Assembly (NCBI RefSeq): GCF_014269025.2
Contig: NZ_CP077094.1
Span: 3,286,001-3,350,000 of the forward strand
Reading direction: 5' to 3'
Origin: Pseudomonas promysalinigenes
GTDB lineage: Bacteria > Pseudomonadota > Gammaproteobacteria > Pseudomonadales > Pseudomonadaceae
Length of the DNA: 64,000 bases
The notes below the pieces were generated by a model that worked only from the letters and a program-made list of their open reading frames with translations, had not been told where the DNA came from and did no database searches. Shown here piece by piece: positions 1 through 13,572 of the stretch (positions within the stretch are counted from its first letter, which is position 1; each line of letters begins with the position of its first letter). The position numbers and the translations under genes are program-made.

Positions 1-30
1 ACTCACTTATCACTAAGAGGAAACAACCCC

Positions 31-294
31 ATGCGTAAACCTTTTGCTTTTGCTCTGATGCTGGCTGCTGCCATGGGCCTGGCTGCTTGCGATAAAGCGA
101 GTGAAGACAAAGCCCAGGACGCACAAGAACACCGTGAACAAGCTCAGGAAAAGATGAGCGATGCTCAGGATAAGATGAACGACGCTGCCAAGGAAAATGC
201 CGAAGCCGCCAAAGATCAGGCTGAAGCCGAGCAAAAGGCTGCCCAAGAGGCTGCCCCTGCGACTCCAGCTCCGACCGAACCTGCCAAGCAGTAA
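31..294 (+). CDS. Small Ala/Glu/Lys-rich lipoprotein
   Basis: An 87-residue protein starting with a hydrophobic signal and a lipobox ending L-A-A-C at residues 17-20, so it should be lipidated on Cys20. The mature part is a charged, Ala/Glu/Lys/Gln-rich stretch with heptad-like spacing (residues about 22-75) that probably forms one long helix or coiled coil, followed by a Pro/Ala/Thr tail. AAGAGGAAA upstream is a good ribosome binding site for this ATG. Small lipoproteins of this make-up are common in pseudomonads; I do not know a function. The gene has its own intrinsic terminator. Confidence 0.8.
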   Translation: MRKPFAFALMLAAAMGLAACDKASEDKAQDAQEHREQAQEKMSDAQDKMNDAAKENAEAAKDQAEAEQKAAQEAAPATPAPTEPAKQ

Positions 295-306
295 TTGGGT
301 CCAAAC

Positions 307-335
307 AAAAAAACCCGACATTGTCGGGTTTTTTT
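307..335 (+). terminator. Intrinsic terminator of the small lipoprotein gene
   Basis: Stem AACCCGAC / GTCGGGTT (312-319 and 323-330) is followed by a T-run on the plus strand. An A-run on the other side lets it also act on minus-strand transcripts, such as that of the DUF599 gene. Confidence 0.9.
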
Positions 336-362
336 GTGCCTGAGATTTAGCGATTAATCGAT

Positions 363-1112
363 TCAGTTAGTTATGCCGGAACTTTCTCTTGGCGTGTCGG
401 TCGCTGGACTTTCAGTGGGTGTGAAGACCATAACGTCCAGTACATCGGAGTGAAACTCGCGGCGATACAAAATCAGAACCACCCCCACACTCATGACCAT
501 GAATAGCCATGGGCTGATGAACCAGGTCAGCATGGCCATCCCAAAGTAATAAGAGCGCAGGCCCAAGTTGAACTGGTTGGCCGCCAGCGACAGCACGCGC
601 GCTGCTCGAGAAGCAAAAGCCTTACGCTCCAGCTCATTGACCTGACGCTCACCGATCATCGGTGCAGACCCCACCAGCACGGCGGCAAAGTTGTATTGAC
701 GCATGCACCAACTGAACGTGAAAAAGGCGTAGACGAAGACCAAGGCCAGGCACAGCAGCTTGATCTCGGACATTCCTTGCGAGGTCTGCTGCACCAGGGG
801 TAGGTCTGCAAGCAACGACAGCGCGCGATCCGACGCCCCCAACACGGTCAGAATCCCTGCCAGGATAATCAGCGTGCTGGAGGCAAAGAATGAGGCGTTG
901 CGCTCCAGGTTGCCGATAACGCTGGCATCTGCAATACGGTTGTCGCGCAGCAGCATGCGGCGCATCCAGTCTTCCCGGTACAAATGCAGCACACTGGCCA
1001 GGCAGGCAGTATCGCGCCCCTTCCAGATGGCATAGCGGGTGTAACCACCCCAGCAGACTACGAACCAGCAGACAGCCAGTAGGTTGTGAAGGTTGCTTTG
1101 GATGAAGTTCAT
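363..1112 (-). CDS. DUF599-family inner membrane protein
   Basis: About 249 residues. I chose the ATG at 1112 (M-N-F-I-Q-S-N-L) because the longer frame upstream has no membrane or family character and runs into the brnQ terminator. Four hydrophobic segments are visible: near the N-terminus (LLAVCWFVVCW), in the FFASSTLIILAGILTVLG stretch, around LCLALVFVYAFFTFSW, and a C-terminal WLFMVMSVGVVLILYRREF segment. The pattern and the SSTLIILAG motif fit DUF599, an uncharacterised membrane family common in Proteobacteria. It stands alone between terminators, so context does not suggest a role. Confidence 0.8.
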   Translation of the reverse strand: MNFIQSNLHNLLAVCWFVVCWGGYTRYAIWKGRDTACLASVLHLYREDWMRRMLLRDNRIADASVIGNLERNASFFASSTLIILAGILTVLGASDRALSLLADLPLVQQTSQGMSEIKLLCLALVFVYAFFTFSWCMRQYNFAAVLVGSAPMIGERQVNELERKAFASRAARVLSLAANQFNLGLRSYYFGMAMLTWFISPWLFMVMSVGVVLILYRREFHSDVLDVMVFTPTESPATDTPRESSGITN

Positions 1113-1191
1113 GCAGATTTCCCGAGGGGCAGCACAAATACAAGTATCCGGGTTTCGACGTCCAACAGCGGCAAAAGGCACACCTGAAACG

Positions 1192-1222
1192 AAAAAGCCC
1201 CGCACCATTAGAGGTACGGGGC
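1192..1222 (-). terminator. Intrinsic terminator downstream of brnQ
   Basis: Read on the minus strand, a GC-rich stem (GGT-CGGGGC pairing with GCCCCG-ACC, one mismatch) is followed by a T-run, about 70 bp after the brnQ stop. Confidence 0.8.
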
Positions 1223-1291
1223 TTTCTTCGTCTTGACCCTTGGCAGACAGCCTATGGCTTTTGGCCGGCGCCGCGCTCAGGCATCAACGGC

Positions 1292-2605
1292 TCATGCCAA
1301 GGCTTCGCGGGGCTTGCCCAGCATACGGTCGCACACCACTGCGCCAATCAGAGTCAACACCGACGGCACCAGCCAAGCCAGGCCTTGATCGCTCAGCGGC
1401 AAGTGTGCCAGGGCATCAGGCAGCACGTGGGCAATGTCGCTGCCCTTGATCGCATCGACGATCCCAAAGACCAGCGATACCAGCATTACCGGTGCCAGGA
1501 TGCGCGTAGGCGAATTCCACAGCTCTTTCACGAAGCTCAGCCCCACCACTACGATGCATGGCGGATAGATGGCGGTGAGGACCGGGATCGAGAACATGAT
1601 CAGCTTGGTCAGGCCCAGGTTGGAGATCAACAGCGAGAAGCCAGCCAGGATAACCACCAACGCACGGTACGACAACGGCAGCATCTGGCTGAAGTACTCC
1701 GCACAGGCACAGGTCAGGCCCACTGCGGTCACCAGGCACGCCAAGGCAATCAGCACCGCAAGGAAGCCGCTGCCCAGGGAGCCGAAGGTATGCTGCACGT
1801 AGGCATGCAGGACAGCGGCACCGTTAGTGGCTCCGGCGGCGATATCGTGACTACCGGCACCCAGGCGGAACAGGCTGATGTATACCAATGCCAAGCCGAC
1901 ACCGGCGATCAGGCCGGCGATAATGGCGTAGCGGGTGATCAGCTTGGGCGATTCGACACCACGCGAACGAATGGCGTTGACGATGACGATACCGAACACC
2001 AGCGCACCGAGTGTGTCCATGGTCAGGTAGCCATCGGAGAAGCCCTTGGAGAATGCCGAGGCGGCGTAGGCCGGCTGCGCCTCACCGATGGTCCCGGCCG
2101 GCAGGGCGAAGGCTGCAATACCCAGCACCGCCAAGGCGATGATCTTAAGTGGCGCGAGAAAGCGGCCGACCGTGTCCAGCAACTTGCCTGGATACATCGA
2201 CACCGCCAAGACCACGGCGAAATAAACCAGGCTGTAGATGAACAGCGCAGTTGGGCTTTCACCCGTCAACGGCGCCACGCCAACTTCGAACGACACCGTT
2301 GCCGTACGCGGCGTGGCGAACAGTGGACCGACCGACAGGTAGCAAACGGCCGCTAGCAGGCCACCGAAGAACTTGCCGATCGGGCTGCTCAGGGCGTCCA
2401 TGCCGCCACCGACTTTGGCCAGGGCGACTACGGTGATGACCGGTAAGCCCACAGCAGTGACCAAAAAGCCCAGAGCCGCCATCCATACGTGTGGGCCGGA
2501 CTGCAGGCCTACGATAGGCGGAAAAATGATGTTGCCAGCGCCTACGAAAAGCGCGAACGTCATAAAGCCAAGCGCCAGGATATCCTGGCCTTTGAGAACT
2601 TTCAT
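1292..2605 (-). CDS. brnQ: Branched-chain amino acid transporter BrnQ (LIVCS family)
   Basis: 437 residues, full length for the LIVCS cation:branched-chain amino acid symporters that import Leu, Ile and Val. The N-terminus [18 protein letters not shown] is typical, followed by the conserved [10 protein letters not shown] segment and about twelve hydrophobic helices. It is monocistronic: a terminator follows it and about 330 bp of non-coding DNA precedes it. The ATG at 2605 lacks a strong Shine-Dalgarno sequence. Confidence 0.92.
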   Translation of the reverse strand: MKVLKGQDILALGFMTFALFVGAGNIIFPPIVGLQSGPHVWMAALGFLVTAVGLPVITVVALAKVGGGMDALSSPIGKFFGGLLAAVCYLSVGPLFATPRTATVSFEVGVAPLTGESPTALFIYSLVYFAVVLAVSMYPGKLLDTVGRFLAPLKIIALAVLGIAAFALPAGTIGEAQPAYAASAFSKGFSDGYLTMDTLGALVFGIVIVNAIRSRGVESPKLITRYAIIAGLIAGVGLALVYISLFRLGAGSHDIAAGATNGAAVLHAYVQHTFGSLGSGFLAVLIALACLVTAVGLTCACAEYFSQMLPLSYRALVVILAGFSLLISNLGLTKLIMFSIPVLTAIYPPCIVVVGLSFVKELWNSPTRILAPVMLVSLVFGIVDAIKGSDIAHVLPDALAHLPLSDQGLAWLVPSVLTLIGAVVCDRMLGKPREALA

Positions 2606-2930
2606 TTAAGGTAGTACCACACTGCTGAAATCGGGATTCGAGAGGGGATTTCCCATTTGGATGCGGGGAAATGCTGCCCGGCTTGATGAGCCAGACCCGT
2701 TTAGCGTGTCGTTCCCTTTTGGGGTACGGGCACAGAGTGAGCGCGTAGATTAACCGTTTTACCCAACAAACGCACTGATCCAGTGCTGCTTGTCCGATGT
2801 GCGTAAGTGTTTGTCGTCTGGTTATCTGACTGCGGCGATAATTTATTGCCGATTCGAGCAAATGTCTGGTGGAAAAACCTGACAGCACCTATCGAATTTT
2901 CCACAAGCTGAAATGCGCCTGCCAGCAACG
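2606..2930. other. Intergenic region upstream of brnQ
   Basis: No convincing gene, RNA or strong promoter was seen here. It must hold the brnQ promoter on the minus strand. Confidence 0.5.
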
Positions 2931-2958
2931 ACAAAGGCCACCCGAAGGTGGCCTTTGT
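2931..2958 (-). terminator. Intrinsic terminator of sucCD
   Basis: Perfect hairpin ACAAAGGCCACC - CGAA - GGTGGCCTTTGT, 23 bp beyond the sucD stop. The symmetry means it can work from either side. Confidence 0.85.
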
Positions 2959-2981
2959 GCGCGTGGGGGGTGTAGCAGGTA

Positions 2982-3866
2982 TTACTTCTTGGCTTCCCAG
3001 CCGGTCAGCTCGGCCAGTGCCTTGCCGATGTCAGCCAGGGAACGCACGGTCTTCACACCAGCGTCCTGCAGCGCGGCGAACTTCTCGTCCGCAGTGCCCT
3101 TGCCGCCGGAGATGATGGCGCCAGCGTGGCCCATGCGCTTGCCCGCAGGTGCAGTTACACCGGCGATGTAGGAAACGACTGGTTTGGTGACATTGGCCTT
3201 GATGTAGGCCGCCGCTTCTTCTTCAGCCGAGCCGCCGATCTCACCGATCATGACGATCGCTTCGGTCTTCGGATCTTCCTGGAACAGCTTGAGGATATCG
3301 ATGAAGTTCGAGCCTGGGATCGGGTCACCGCCGATACCTACGCAGGTCGACTGGCCGAAGCCGGCGTCGGTGGTCTGCTTGACCGCTTCATAGGTCAGGG
3401 TGCCGGAACGCGAAACGATACCGACCTTGCCTGGCAAGTGGATGTGGCCTGGCATGATGCCGATCTTGCACTCGCCTGGCGTGATCACGCCTGGGCAGTT
3501 AGGGCCGATCAGGGTCACGCCCAGTTCATCGCACTTGACCTTGGCATCGAGCATGTCCAGGGTCGGGATACCTTCGGTGATGCAGACGATCAGCTTGATG
3601 CCGCCGAATGCAGCTTCCAGGATCGAGTCCTTGCAGAACGGAGCTGGAACGTAGATGACCGAAGCGTCAGCGCCGGTGGCTTCCACGGCTTCCTTGACGG
3701 TGTTGAACACCGGCAGGCCCAGGTGGGTGGTACCACCCTTGCCTGGGGTAACGCCGCCGACCATCTTGGTGCCGTAGGCAATGGCTTGTTCGGAGTGGAA
3801 AGTACCCTGCGAGCCGGTGAAGCCCTGGCAGATGACTTTGGTGTCTTTATTGATCAGGACGCTCAT
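2982..3866 (-). CDS. sucD: Succinyl-CoA synthetase alpha subunit
   Basis: 294 residues, the normal length. The enzyme interconverts succinyl-CoA and succinate with nucleotide formation in the TCA cycle; this subunit binds CoA and carries the phospho-histidine. The N-terminal Rossmann segment ([12 protein letters not shown]) and the active-site motif [17 protein letters not shown] with its His are present. It is translationally coupled to sucC: the sucC stop and the sucD start share one base. Confidence 0.97.
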   Translation of the reverse strand: MSVLINKDTKVICQGFTGSQGTFHSEQAIAYGTKMVGGVTPGKGGTTHLGLPVFNTVKEAVEATGADASVIYVPAPFCKDSILEAAFGGIKLIVCITEGIPTLDMLDAKVKCDELGVTLIGPNCPGVITPGECKIGIMPGHIHLPGKVGIVSRSGTLTYEAVKQTTDAGFGQSTCVGIGGDPIPGSNFIDILKLFQEDPKTEAIVMIGEIGGSAEEEAAAYIKANVTKPVVSYIAGVTAPAGKRMGHAGAIISGGKGTADEKFAALQDAGVKTVRSLADIGKALAELTGWEAKK

Positions 3867-5032
3867 TACTTGCCCTCCGCAGCTTTGACAACTTGTTGAG
3901 CAGCGTCGGTCAGGCTGGTTGCCGCAATGATGTTCAAACCGCTTTCTGCCAGTACTTTAGCGCCCAGTTCGGCGTTGTTGCCTTCGAGGCGAACCACAAC
4001 CGGAACCTTGACGCCAACTTCTTTCACTGCACCGATGATGCCTTCGGCAATCATGTCGCAACGAACGATGCCGCCGAAGATGTTGACCAGAACGGCCGCG
4101 ACATTGCTGTCGGACAGAATGATCTTGAACGCTTCGGTAACGCGCTCTTTGGTAGCACCACCGCCCACGTCGAGGAAGTTGGCTGGCTTGCCGCCGTGCA
4201 GGTTGACGATATCCATGGTACCCATGGCCAGGCCGGCACCGTTGACCATGCAGCCGATGTTACCTTCAAGGGCAACGTAGTTCAGTTCGAACTTGGCAGC
4301 GTGAGCTTCACGGGCGTCGTCCTGAGACGGGTCGTGGAAAGTTTTCAGCTTAGGCTGACGGTACATGGCGTTGGCGTCGATGTTGATCTTGGCATCGAGG
4401 CAGTGCAGATCGCCATCGGCCTTGATCACCAGCGGGTTCACTTCCAGCAGGGCCAGATCGTGATCCTTGAACAGCTTGGCCAGGCCTACGAAGATCTTGG
4501 CGAACTGTTGTACTTGCTTGCCTTCCAGACCCAGCTGGAATGCCAGCTCACGACCCTGGAACGGCTGAGCGCCAACCAGTGGGTCGATGGTGGCCTTGAG
4601 GATCTTCTCAGGCGTTTCGTGCGCGACTTTCTCGATGTCCACGCCACCTTCGGTGGAGGCCATGAACACGATACGGCGGCTCGAACGGTCCACTACAGCG
4701 CCCAGGTACAGCTCTTTGGCGATGTCGGTGCAGGATTCGACCAGAATCTTGGAGACGGGTTGACCGTTGGCATCGGTCTGGTAAGTAACCAGATTCTTGC
4801 CCAACCACTGTGCAGCGAACGCCTTGGCGTCTTCCTTGCTGCGAACCAGCTTTACGCCGCCCGCTTTACCGCGACCACCGGCGTGGACCTGGGCTTTGAC
4901 GACCCACTCCGAACCACCGATCTTGTCGCAGGCTTCTGCTGCTTCTTCAGGGGTGTCGACCGCGAAACCCTTGGAAACTGGCAGGCCGTACTCAGCGAAC
5001 AGCTGCTTACCCTGATACTCGTGAAGATTCAT
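3866..5032 (-). CDS. sucC: Succinyl-CoA synthetase beta subunit
   Basis: 388 residues, full length. An N-terminal ATP-grasp domain (start [30 protein letters not shown]) is followed by the CoA-ligase domain with [15 protein letters not shown] and VVRLEGNN. It is the first gene of the sucCD pair. 172 bp separate it from lpdG upstream, so it may have its own promoter or be read through from the long sdh-suc transcript. Confidence 0.97.
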   Translation of the reverse strand: MNLHEYQGKQLFAEYGLPVSKGFAVDTPEEAAEACDKIGGSEWVVKAQVHAGGRGKAGGVKLVRSKEDAKAFAAQWLGKNLVTYQTDANGQPVSKILVESCTDIAKELYLGAVVDRSSRRIVFMASTEGGVDIEKVAHETPEKILKATIDPLVGAQPFQGRELAFQLGLEGKQVQQFAKIFVGLAKLFKDHDLALLEVNPLVIKADGDLHCLDAKINIDANAMYRQPKLKTFHDPSQDDAREAHAAKFELNYVALEGNIGCMVNGAGLAMGTMDIVNLHGGKPANFLDVGGGATKERVTEAFKIILSDSNVAAVLVNIFGGIVRCDMIAEGIIGAVKEVGVKVPVVVRLEGNNAELGAKVLAESGLNIIAATSLTDAAQQVVKAAEGK

Positions 5033-5204
5033 GCTTTTTACCGTCTTCGTTAGGTACTGCGCTTCGGCGCTGCGCCATCACTGGCGCCGCACCACCTGTG
5101 ACCATTGACCCCGGGTTTTCCCGTGTAGCCTGGTCCGGCGGACATTCCGCGGTGAGTCATGCACGCAAGACTCACGACGGGCAGACCGCCGTGGTTTCTT
5201 ATGA

Positions 5205-6730
<1,526 letters not shown>

Positions 6731-6736
6731 GTTCGA

Positions 6737-7960
<1,224 letters not shown>

Positions 7961-8002
7961 TATCTGTGTTTCCTTAAATTCGGTTTCAGGTGCGCGAAGG
8001 CA

Positions 8003-10834
8003 TTAAACAGTGAAGGCGTCTTGCAGCAGTTTCTCTTGCTGCTCGGCGTGCTTCGATGCGTAACCACAGGCAGGCGCGGCGGAAGCGTCGCGACCGGCGT
8101 ATTCCAGGACCAGAGCCTTGTTGTGACGGCCCAGGATACGGCGCATGTGGTGCTGACTGCTGTACCAGGCACCCTGGTTCATCGGTTCTTCCTGACACCA
8201 AACCGCATGCTTGAGGTTGGTGTAAGGCGAGAGGATCTCGACCAGGTCGTCCTCTGGGAACGGATACAGCTGCTCGATACGCACGATGGCGATGTCTTCA
8301 CGGCCTTCGGCACGGCGTTTTTCCAGCAGGTCGTAGTAAACCTTGCCGCCGCACAGCACCAGGCGCTCGACCTTGGCCGGATCGAGGGTGTCGATTTCCG
8401 GGATCACGGTCTGGAACGAGCCTTCGGCCAGGTCTTCCAAGGTCGAAATGGCCAGCTTGTGGCGCAGCAGCGACTTCGGCGTCAGTACGATCAGCGGCTT
8501 ACGCAGCGGACGGATGACCTGACGACGCAGCAGGTGGTAGATCTGTGCAGGCGTGGTGGGCACGCAAACCTGGATGTTGTGCTCGGCGCACAGTTGCAGG
8601 TAGCGCTCCAGGCGCGCGGAGGAGTGCTCAGGCCCCTGCCCTTCATAGCCGTGTGGCAGCAGCATGGTCAGACCGCACAGGCGGCCCCATTTGTGCTCAC
8701 CGCTGGTGATGAACTGGTCGATCACCACTTGCGCACCGTTGGCGAAGTCGCCGAACTGGGCTTCCCAGATCACCAGCGCGTTCGGCGTGGTGGTGGAATA
8801 GCCGTATTCGAAGGCCAGTACCGCCTCTTCCGACAGGAAGGAGTCGTACAGTTCGAACCGCGGCTGGCCTGGGAACAGGTTTTTCAGCGGAACGTAAGTG
8901 CTGGCGTCCTTCTGGTTGTGCAGCACCGCGTGACGGTGCGAGAAGGTGCCACGGCCGATGTCCTGGCCGGTCATGCGGATCGGGTGACCTTCGAACTGCA
9001 GGGTGGCGTAGGCCATGGTCTCCGCGTAACCCCAGTTGATCGGCAAGCCACCGGCCTGCATCTTCTGGCGGTCTTCGTAGATCTTGGCAACCTGACGCTG
9101 GACGACGAAGCCTTCAGGCAGTTCCAGCAGCTTGGCCGACAGGTCCTGCAGGGTCTTGAGGTCGAAGCGGGTGTCGTGGCGTGCAGTCCAGGCATGGCCC
9201 AGGTAAGGGCGCCAATCGACGAACAGCTCACGGTTCGGTTCTTTGACCAGGCTCTTGACCACGTGCAGCCCGTTGTCCAGGGCGTTGCGGTATTCGTCGA
9301 TCTTGGCCTGGGCGCGCTCGGCATCGATGCGACCGGCCTGGATCAGCGACTCGGCATACAGCTCGCGCGTGGTGCGCTGCTTGCTGATCTGCTGGTACAT
9401 CAGCGGCTGAGTACCGTTCGGCTCGTCTGCCTCGTTGTGGCCACGGCGACGGTAGCAGACCAGGTCGATGACTACGTCACGCTTGAACTGCATGCGGTAG
9501 TCGACGGCCAGCTGAGTCACGAACAATACGGCTTCCGGGTCGTCGCCGTTGACGTGCAGGATCGGCGCCTGAATCATCTTGGCAACGTCGGTGGCGTACT
9601 CGGTGGAGCGCGCGTCCAGCGGATTGCTGATGGTGAAACCAACCTGGTTGTTGATCACGATGTGCACGGTGCCGCCGGTCTTGAAACCGCGGGTCTGCGA
9701 CATCTGGAAGGTTTCCATGACCACGCCCTGGCCGGCGAATGCCGCATCGCCGTGGATCGAGATCGGCAGTACCTTGTCACCCAGGGTATCGTTGCGGCGG
9801 TCCTGACGGGCACGCACCGACCCTTCCACCACTGGCGAGACGATTTCCAGGTGGGACGGGTTGAACGCCATGGCCAGGTGGACTTCGCCGCCCGGCGTCA
9901 TCACGTTGGAGGAGAAGCCCTGGTGATACTTCACGTCACCGGAGCCCAGCTCGTTCATCTTCTTGCCTTCGAACTCGTCGAACAGCTCGCGCGGGTTCTT
10001 GCCGAAGGTGTTGACCAGCACGTTCAGACGGCCGCGGTGGGCCATGCCGATCACCACTTCCTTGGTGCCGTAGGAGCCGGAGCGCTGGATCATTTCGTCC
10101 AGCATCGGGATCAGGCTTTCGCCGCCCTCGAGGCCGAAGCGCTTGGTACCAGGGTACTTGGTGCCCAGGTACTTCTCCAGGCCCTCACCGGCAGTCACGC
10201 GCTCGAGCAGGTGGGCCTGCACGTCGGCGGAAAACTCCGGACGACCGCGCACGCTTTCCAGGCGCTGCTGGAACCAGCTGCGCTGCTCAGAATCGACAAT
10301 GTGGGTGAACTCGGCGCCAATGGTGCGACAATATGTCTTCTGGAGGGCCTCGAAGATCTCGCGTAGGCTCGCCTCCTCTTTGCCGATGAACAGGTCGCCG
10401 GCACGGAAGGTCGTATCAAGATCGGCATTGGTCAAGCCGTAATGATTGATCGACAGGTCTACTGGCGCAGGTCGCTGCCACAAGCCCAACGGGTCGAGCT
10501 TGGCAGCCTGATGGCCGCGCATACGATAGGCCTGGATCAGTCGCAGAACTTCAACCTGCTTCTTCTCGTGTTCTGTGCTCACGCTCCCGGCAGAAACCGG
10601 CTGAGCGCGGCGCTGGTTCTTTGCCAGCAGTACGAAATGGTCGCGGATCGTCGAGTGCGATACATCGGTAGCGGTGCTGCCGTCGGCGGGCAACTTCTGG
10701 AAGTAAGTGCGCCACTCTTCTGGCACAGCGTTAGGGTCGTGCAGGTAGAGTTCGTAGAGCTCTTCCACATATGCAGCGTTACCACCTGAAAGGTGGGCGC
10801 TTTCCCACATGCGCTGCATCACGCTTTCTTGCAT
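8003..10834 (-). CDS. sucA: 2-oxoglutarate dehydrogenase E1 component
   Basis: 943 residues, full length. This thiamine-diphosphate enzyme decarboxylates 2-oxoglutarate. The N-terminal E1o segment that binds the E2 core (MQRMWESAHLSGGNAAYVEELYELY) and the ThDP region (GMAHRGRLNVLVN; GDAAFAGQGVV) are intact, as are the C-terminal EEPMNQGAW and RRAEGREDIAIVR segments. It is the first gene of sucAB-lpdG and is separated from sdhB by about 250 bp that carry a hairpin. Confidence 0.97.
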   Translation of the reverse strand: MQESVMQRMWESAHLSGGNAAYVEELYELYLHDPNAVPEEWRTYFQKLPADGSTATDVSHSTIRDHFVLLAKNQRRAQPVSAGSVSTEHEKKQVEVLRLIQAYRMRGHQAAKLDPLGLWQRPAPVDLSINHYGLTNADLDTTFRAGDLFIGKEEASLREIFEALQKTYCRTIGAEFTHIVDSEQRSWFQQRLESVRGRPEFSADVQAHLLERVTAGEGLEKYLGTKYPGTKRFGLEGGESLIPMLDEMIQRSGSYGTKEVVIGMAHRGRLNVLVNTFGKNPRELFDEFEGKKMNELGSGDVKYHQGFSSNVMTPGGEVHLAMAFNPSHLEIVSPVVEGSVRARQDRRNDTLGDKVLPISIHGDAAFAGQGVVMETFQMSQTRGFKTGGTVHIVINNQVGFTISNPLDARSTEYATDVAKMIQAPILHVNGDDPEAVLFVTQLAVDYRMQFKRDVVIDLVCYRRRGHNEADEPNGTQPLMYQQISKQRTTRELYAESLIQAGRIDAERAQAKIDEYRNALDNGLHVVKSLVKEPNRELFVDWRPYLGHAWTARHDTRFDLKTLQDLSAKLLELPEGFVVQRQVAKIYEDRQKMQAGGLPINWGYAETMAYATLQFEGHPIRMTGQDIGRGTFSHRHAVLHNQKDASTYVPLKNLFPGQPRFELYDSFLSEEAVLAFEYGYSTTTPNALVIWEAQFGDFANGAQVVIDQFITSGEHKWGRLCGLTMLLPHGYEGQGPEHSSARLERYLQLCAEHNIQVCVPTTPAQIYHLLRRQVIRPLRKPLIVLTPKSLLRHKLAISTLEDLAEGSFQTVIPEIDTLDPAKVERLVLCGGKVYYDLLEKRRAEGREDIAIVRIEQLYPFPEDDLVEILSPYTNLKHAVWCQEEPMNQGAWYSSQHHMRRILGRHNKALVLEYAGRDASAAPACGYASKHAEQQEKLLQDAFTV

Positions 10835-10936
10835 GCTTGGTCACCCTCGGTTAGGGGACTGATCGGCAAAAAACCACAGCAAACCTGGAAAAGTCCGAAA
10901 GAAGCGACTGAACCACGCCACTTGGATCCTGCTGAT

Positions 10937-10958
10937 TTTCCGGGTACCAGCCCGGAAA
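10937..10958. other. Perfect hairpin in the sdhB-sucA gap
   Basis: TTTCCGGG - TACCAG - CCCGGAAA, an 8 bp perfect stem with no T-run on the minus strand. It could be an attenuator, an RNA-processing site or a weak pause between the sdh and suc parts of the message. The 247 bp gap (10835-11081) shows no ORF. Confidence 0.5.
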
Positions 10959-11081
10959 GCCCCTGCTGGTCTCATATCTTCATAGGTATCGAGCGCGAGC
11001 TTCGTGAGCCCTTGCTCAGGTTTTACCTCAGTGCGGGCTCACCACCCGCACCTCGGCATACTGCAGTTACAACGCTTTGAA

Positions 11082-11786
11082 TCAGGTGCCGCTTTGCAGC
11101 AGCATGTTACGTACGTGGCCGATTGCCTTGGTTGGGTTCAGACCCTTCGGGCAAACGTTGACGCAGTTCATGATCCCGCGGCAGCGGAATACGCTGAACG
11201 GGTCATCCAGGGACGCCAGGCGCTCCTGAGTCTTGGTATCACGGCTGTCGGCCAGGAAGCGATAAGCCTGCAGCAGCGCGGCCGGGCCCAGGAACTTGTC
11301 CGGGTTCCACCAGAACGACGGGCAGGAGGTCGAGCAGCAAGCGCACAGAATGCACTCGTACAGACCGTCCAGTTTTTCGCGATCTTCCGGCGACTGCAGA
11401 CGCTCGATAGCCGGGGCTGGAGTGTCGTTTTGCAGGAACGGTTTCACCTTCTCGTACTGCTTGTAGAAGATGCTCATGTCGACCACCAGGTCACGAATGA
11501 CCGGCAGGCCTGGCAGCGGACGCAGCACCAGCTTGTTGCCCTTGACCACACCCGACAGAGGCGTGATGCAAGCCAGGCCGTTCTTGCCGTTCATGTTCAT
11601 GCCATCGGAACCGCAAACGCCCTCACGGCAGGAGCGACGGTACGAGAAACCCTCGTCCTTCTCCTTGATCAGCGCCAGCACGTCCAGGACCATCAGGTCC
11701 TTTCCGCCGGTGTCGACGTCGAACGACTCCATCTTGGGCGCCGAGTCGGTATCCGGGTTGTAACGATAAACTTCGACTTTCAACAT
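11082..11786 (-). CDS. sdhB: Succinate dehydrogenase iron-sulfur subunit
   Basis: 234 residues from the ATG at 11786 (M-L-K-V-E-V-Y-R-Y); the longer upstream frame overlaps sdhA and lacks family character. The three cluster-binding regions are present: SCREGVCGSDGMNMNGKNGLAC for [2Fe-2S], CILCACCSTSCPSFWWN for [4Fe-4S] and CRGIMNCVNVCPKGLNP for [3Fe-4S]. The Trp-Trp after the second cluster and the CRGIMNC region line the ubiquinone site. This makes the subunit relevant to the promysalin-type cluster nearby, because promysalin is reported to inhibit Sdh. Confidence 0.96.
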   Translation of the reverse strand: MLKVEVYRYNPDTDSAPKMESFDVDTGGKDLMVLDVLALIKEKDEGFSYRRSCREGVCGSDGMNMNGKNGLACITPLSGVVKGNKLVLRPLPGLPVIRDLVVDMSIFYKQYEKVKPFLQNDTPAPAIERLQSPEDREKLDGLYECILCACCSTSCPSFWWNPDKFLGPAALLQAYRFLADSRDTKTQERLASLDDPFSVFRCRGIMNCVNVCPKGLNPTKAIGHVRNMLLQSGT

Positions 11787-11796
11787 AGCAGCCACC

Positions 11797-13569
11797 TCAG
11801 TAAGTCCGGACTTTTGGTTCGAAGGCTGGAACAGTCTTCGGCGCAAAGTTGACGCCACGCTTGGCTACGCGCTTCTCACCCGGGTAGTAGAGGGTGTGGC
11901 ACAGCCAGTTCTCGTCATCACGGTCTTCGAAGTCTTCACGGGCGTGCGCGCCGCGGGACTCTTTACGGGCTTCGGCCGCAATGGCGGTAGCTTCGGCGAC
12001 TTCCAGCAGGTTCTGCAACTCCAGCGCTTCGATACGCGCGGTGTTGAAGGCCTGGGACTTGTCGTTGATCTTGACGTTGGCGATGCGCTCGCGCAGGCCG
12101 GCCAACTGCTCGATACCCTTGAGCATGTATTCGCCGGTACGGAACACACCGAAGTAGTTCTGCATGCAGCTTTGCAGCTCGCGCTTGAGGCTGGCAACGT
12201 CTTCGCCAGTGTTGCGCTCGTTGAGCTTGTTCAGGCGACTCAGAGCGACATCGATGTCGGTGTCGCTGGCGTCCAGGTGCTCGATACCGTCGCTCAGCGC
12301 CTTCTCCAGGTGCAGGCCGGCAGCACGGCCGAACACTACCAGGTCGAGCAGCGAGTTGCCGCCCAGGCGGTTGGCACCGTGAACCGATACACAAGCAACT
12401 TCACCTACGGCGAACAGGCCAGGAATGATGTGATCCTTGCCTTCTTCGTCCATGGTGATGGCCTGGCCATGAATGTTGGTGGCAACGCCGCCCATCATGT
12501 AGTGGCAGGTCGGAACGACCGGCACCGGCGCGACCACAGGGTCGACGTGGGCGAAGGTCTTGGACAGTTCGCAGATACCTGGCAGACGGCTGTGCAGCAC
12601 TTCTTCGCCCAGGTGATCCAGCTTCAGCAGTACGTGGTCCTTGTTCGGGCCCACGCCGTTGCCGGCGATGATTTCCTTGACCATGGAGCGGGCGACCACG
12701 TCGCGGCCGGCCAGGTCTTTGGCGTTCGGCGCGTAACGCTCCATGAAGCGCTCGCCGTGGGCGTTGATCAGGTAACCACCCTCACCGCGGCAACCCTCGG
12801 TGACCAATACACCGGCGCCGGCAATGCCGGTCGGGTGGAACTGCCACATTTCGATGTCCTGCACCGGCACACCGGCACGCAGGGCCATACCGATACCGTC
12901 ACCGGTGTTGATCAGGGCGTTGGTGGTGGAGGCGTAGATGCGACCGGCACCGCCAGTCGCCAGAACGGTGGCCTTGGACTTGATGTACATGGTTTCGCCG
13001 GTTTCGATGCAGATCGCAATCACACCGACGAACGCGCCTTCCTTGTTCTTCACCAGATCAACGGCGTAGTACTCGTTGAGGAAGGTGGTGCCTGCCTTCA
13101 GGTTGCCTTGATACAGGGTGTGCAGCAGCGCATGGCCGGTACGGTCGGACGCAGCACAAGTACGGGCGGCCTGGCCACCTTTACCGAAGTCCTTGGACTG
13201 ACCACCGAACGGACGCTGGTAGATACGGCCGGTTTCGGTACGCGAGAACGGCAGACCCATGTGGTCCAGCTCGAAGACCGCAGCAGGGCCTTCCTGACAC
13301 ATGTATTCGATAGCGTCCTGATCACCGATGTAGTCGGAACCCTTGACGGTATCGTACATGTGCCAGCGCCAGTCGTCGTTCGGGTCGGCCGAGGCGATGG
13401 CGCAGGTGATGCCGCCCTGGGCGGATACAGTGTGCGAACGGGTCGGGAAGACCTTGGTGACTACGGCAGTCTTGTGACCGCCCTGAGCCAGCTGCAGCGC
13501 TGCGCGCATGCCGGCACCGCCGCCACCGATGATGATGGCGTCGAAAGAAATGGTTGGAATGCTAGCCAT
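11797..13569 (-). CDS. sdhA: Succinate dehydrogenase flavoprotein subunit
   Basis: 590 residues, full length. It oxidises succinate to fumarate on FAD. The FAD-binding motif [19 protein letters not shown], the HTVSAQGGI segment carrying the FAD-linked His, the substrate-capping region FPTGIAGAG and the [28 protein letters not shown] motif are intact. It lies 10 bp upstream of sdhB and 3 bp downstream of sdhD. Confidence 0.97.
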   Translation of the reverse strand: MASIPTISFDAIIIGGGGAGMRAALQLAQGGHKTAVVTKVFPTRSHTVSAQGGITCAIASADPNDDWRWHMYDTVKGSDYIGDQDAIEYMCQEGPAAVFELDHMGLPFSRTETGRIYQRPFGGQSKDFGKGGQAARTCAASDRTGHALLHTLYQGNLKAGTTFLNEYYAVDLVKNKEGAFVGVIAICIETGETMYIKSKATVLATGGAGRIYASTTNALINTGDGIGMALRAGVPVQDIEMWQFHPTGIAGAGVLVTEGCRGEGGYLINAHGERFMERYAPNAKDLAGRDVVARSMVKEIIAGNGVGPNKDHVLLKLDHLGEEVLHSRLPGICELSKTFAHVDPVVAPVPVVPTCHYMMGGVATNIHGQAITMDEEGKDHIIPGLFAVGEVACVSVHGANRLGGNSLLDLVVFGRAAGLHLEKALSDGIEHLDASDTDIDVALSRLNKLNERNTGEDVASLKRELQSCMQNYFGVFRTGEYMLKGIEQLAGLRERIANVKINDKSQAFNTARIEALELQNLLEVAEATAIAAEARKESRGAHAREDFEDRDDENWLCHTLYYPGEKRVAKRGVNFAPKTVPAFEPKVRTY

Positions 13570-13572
13570 GGA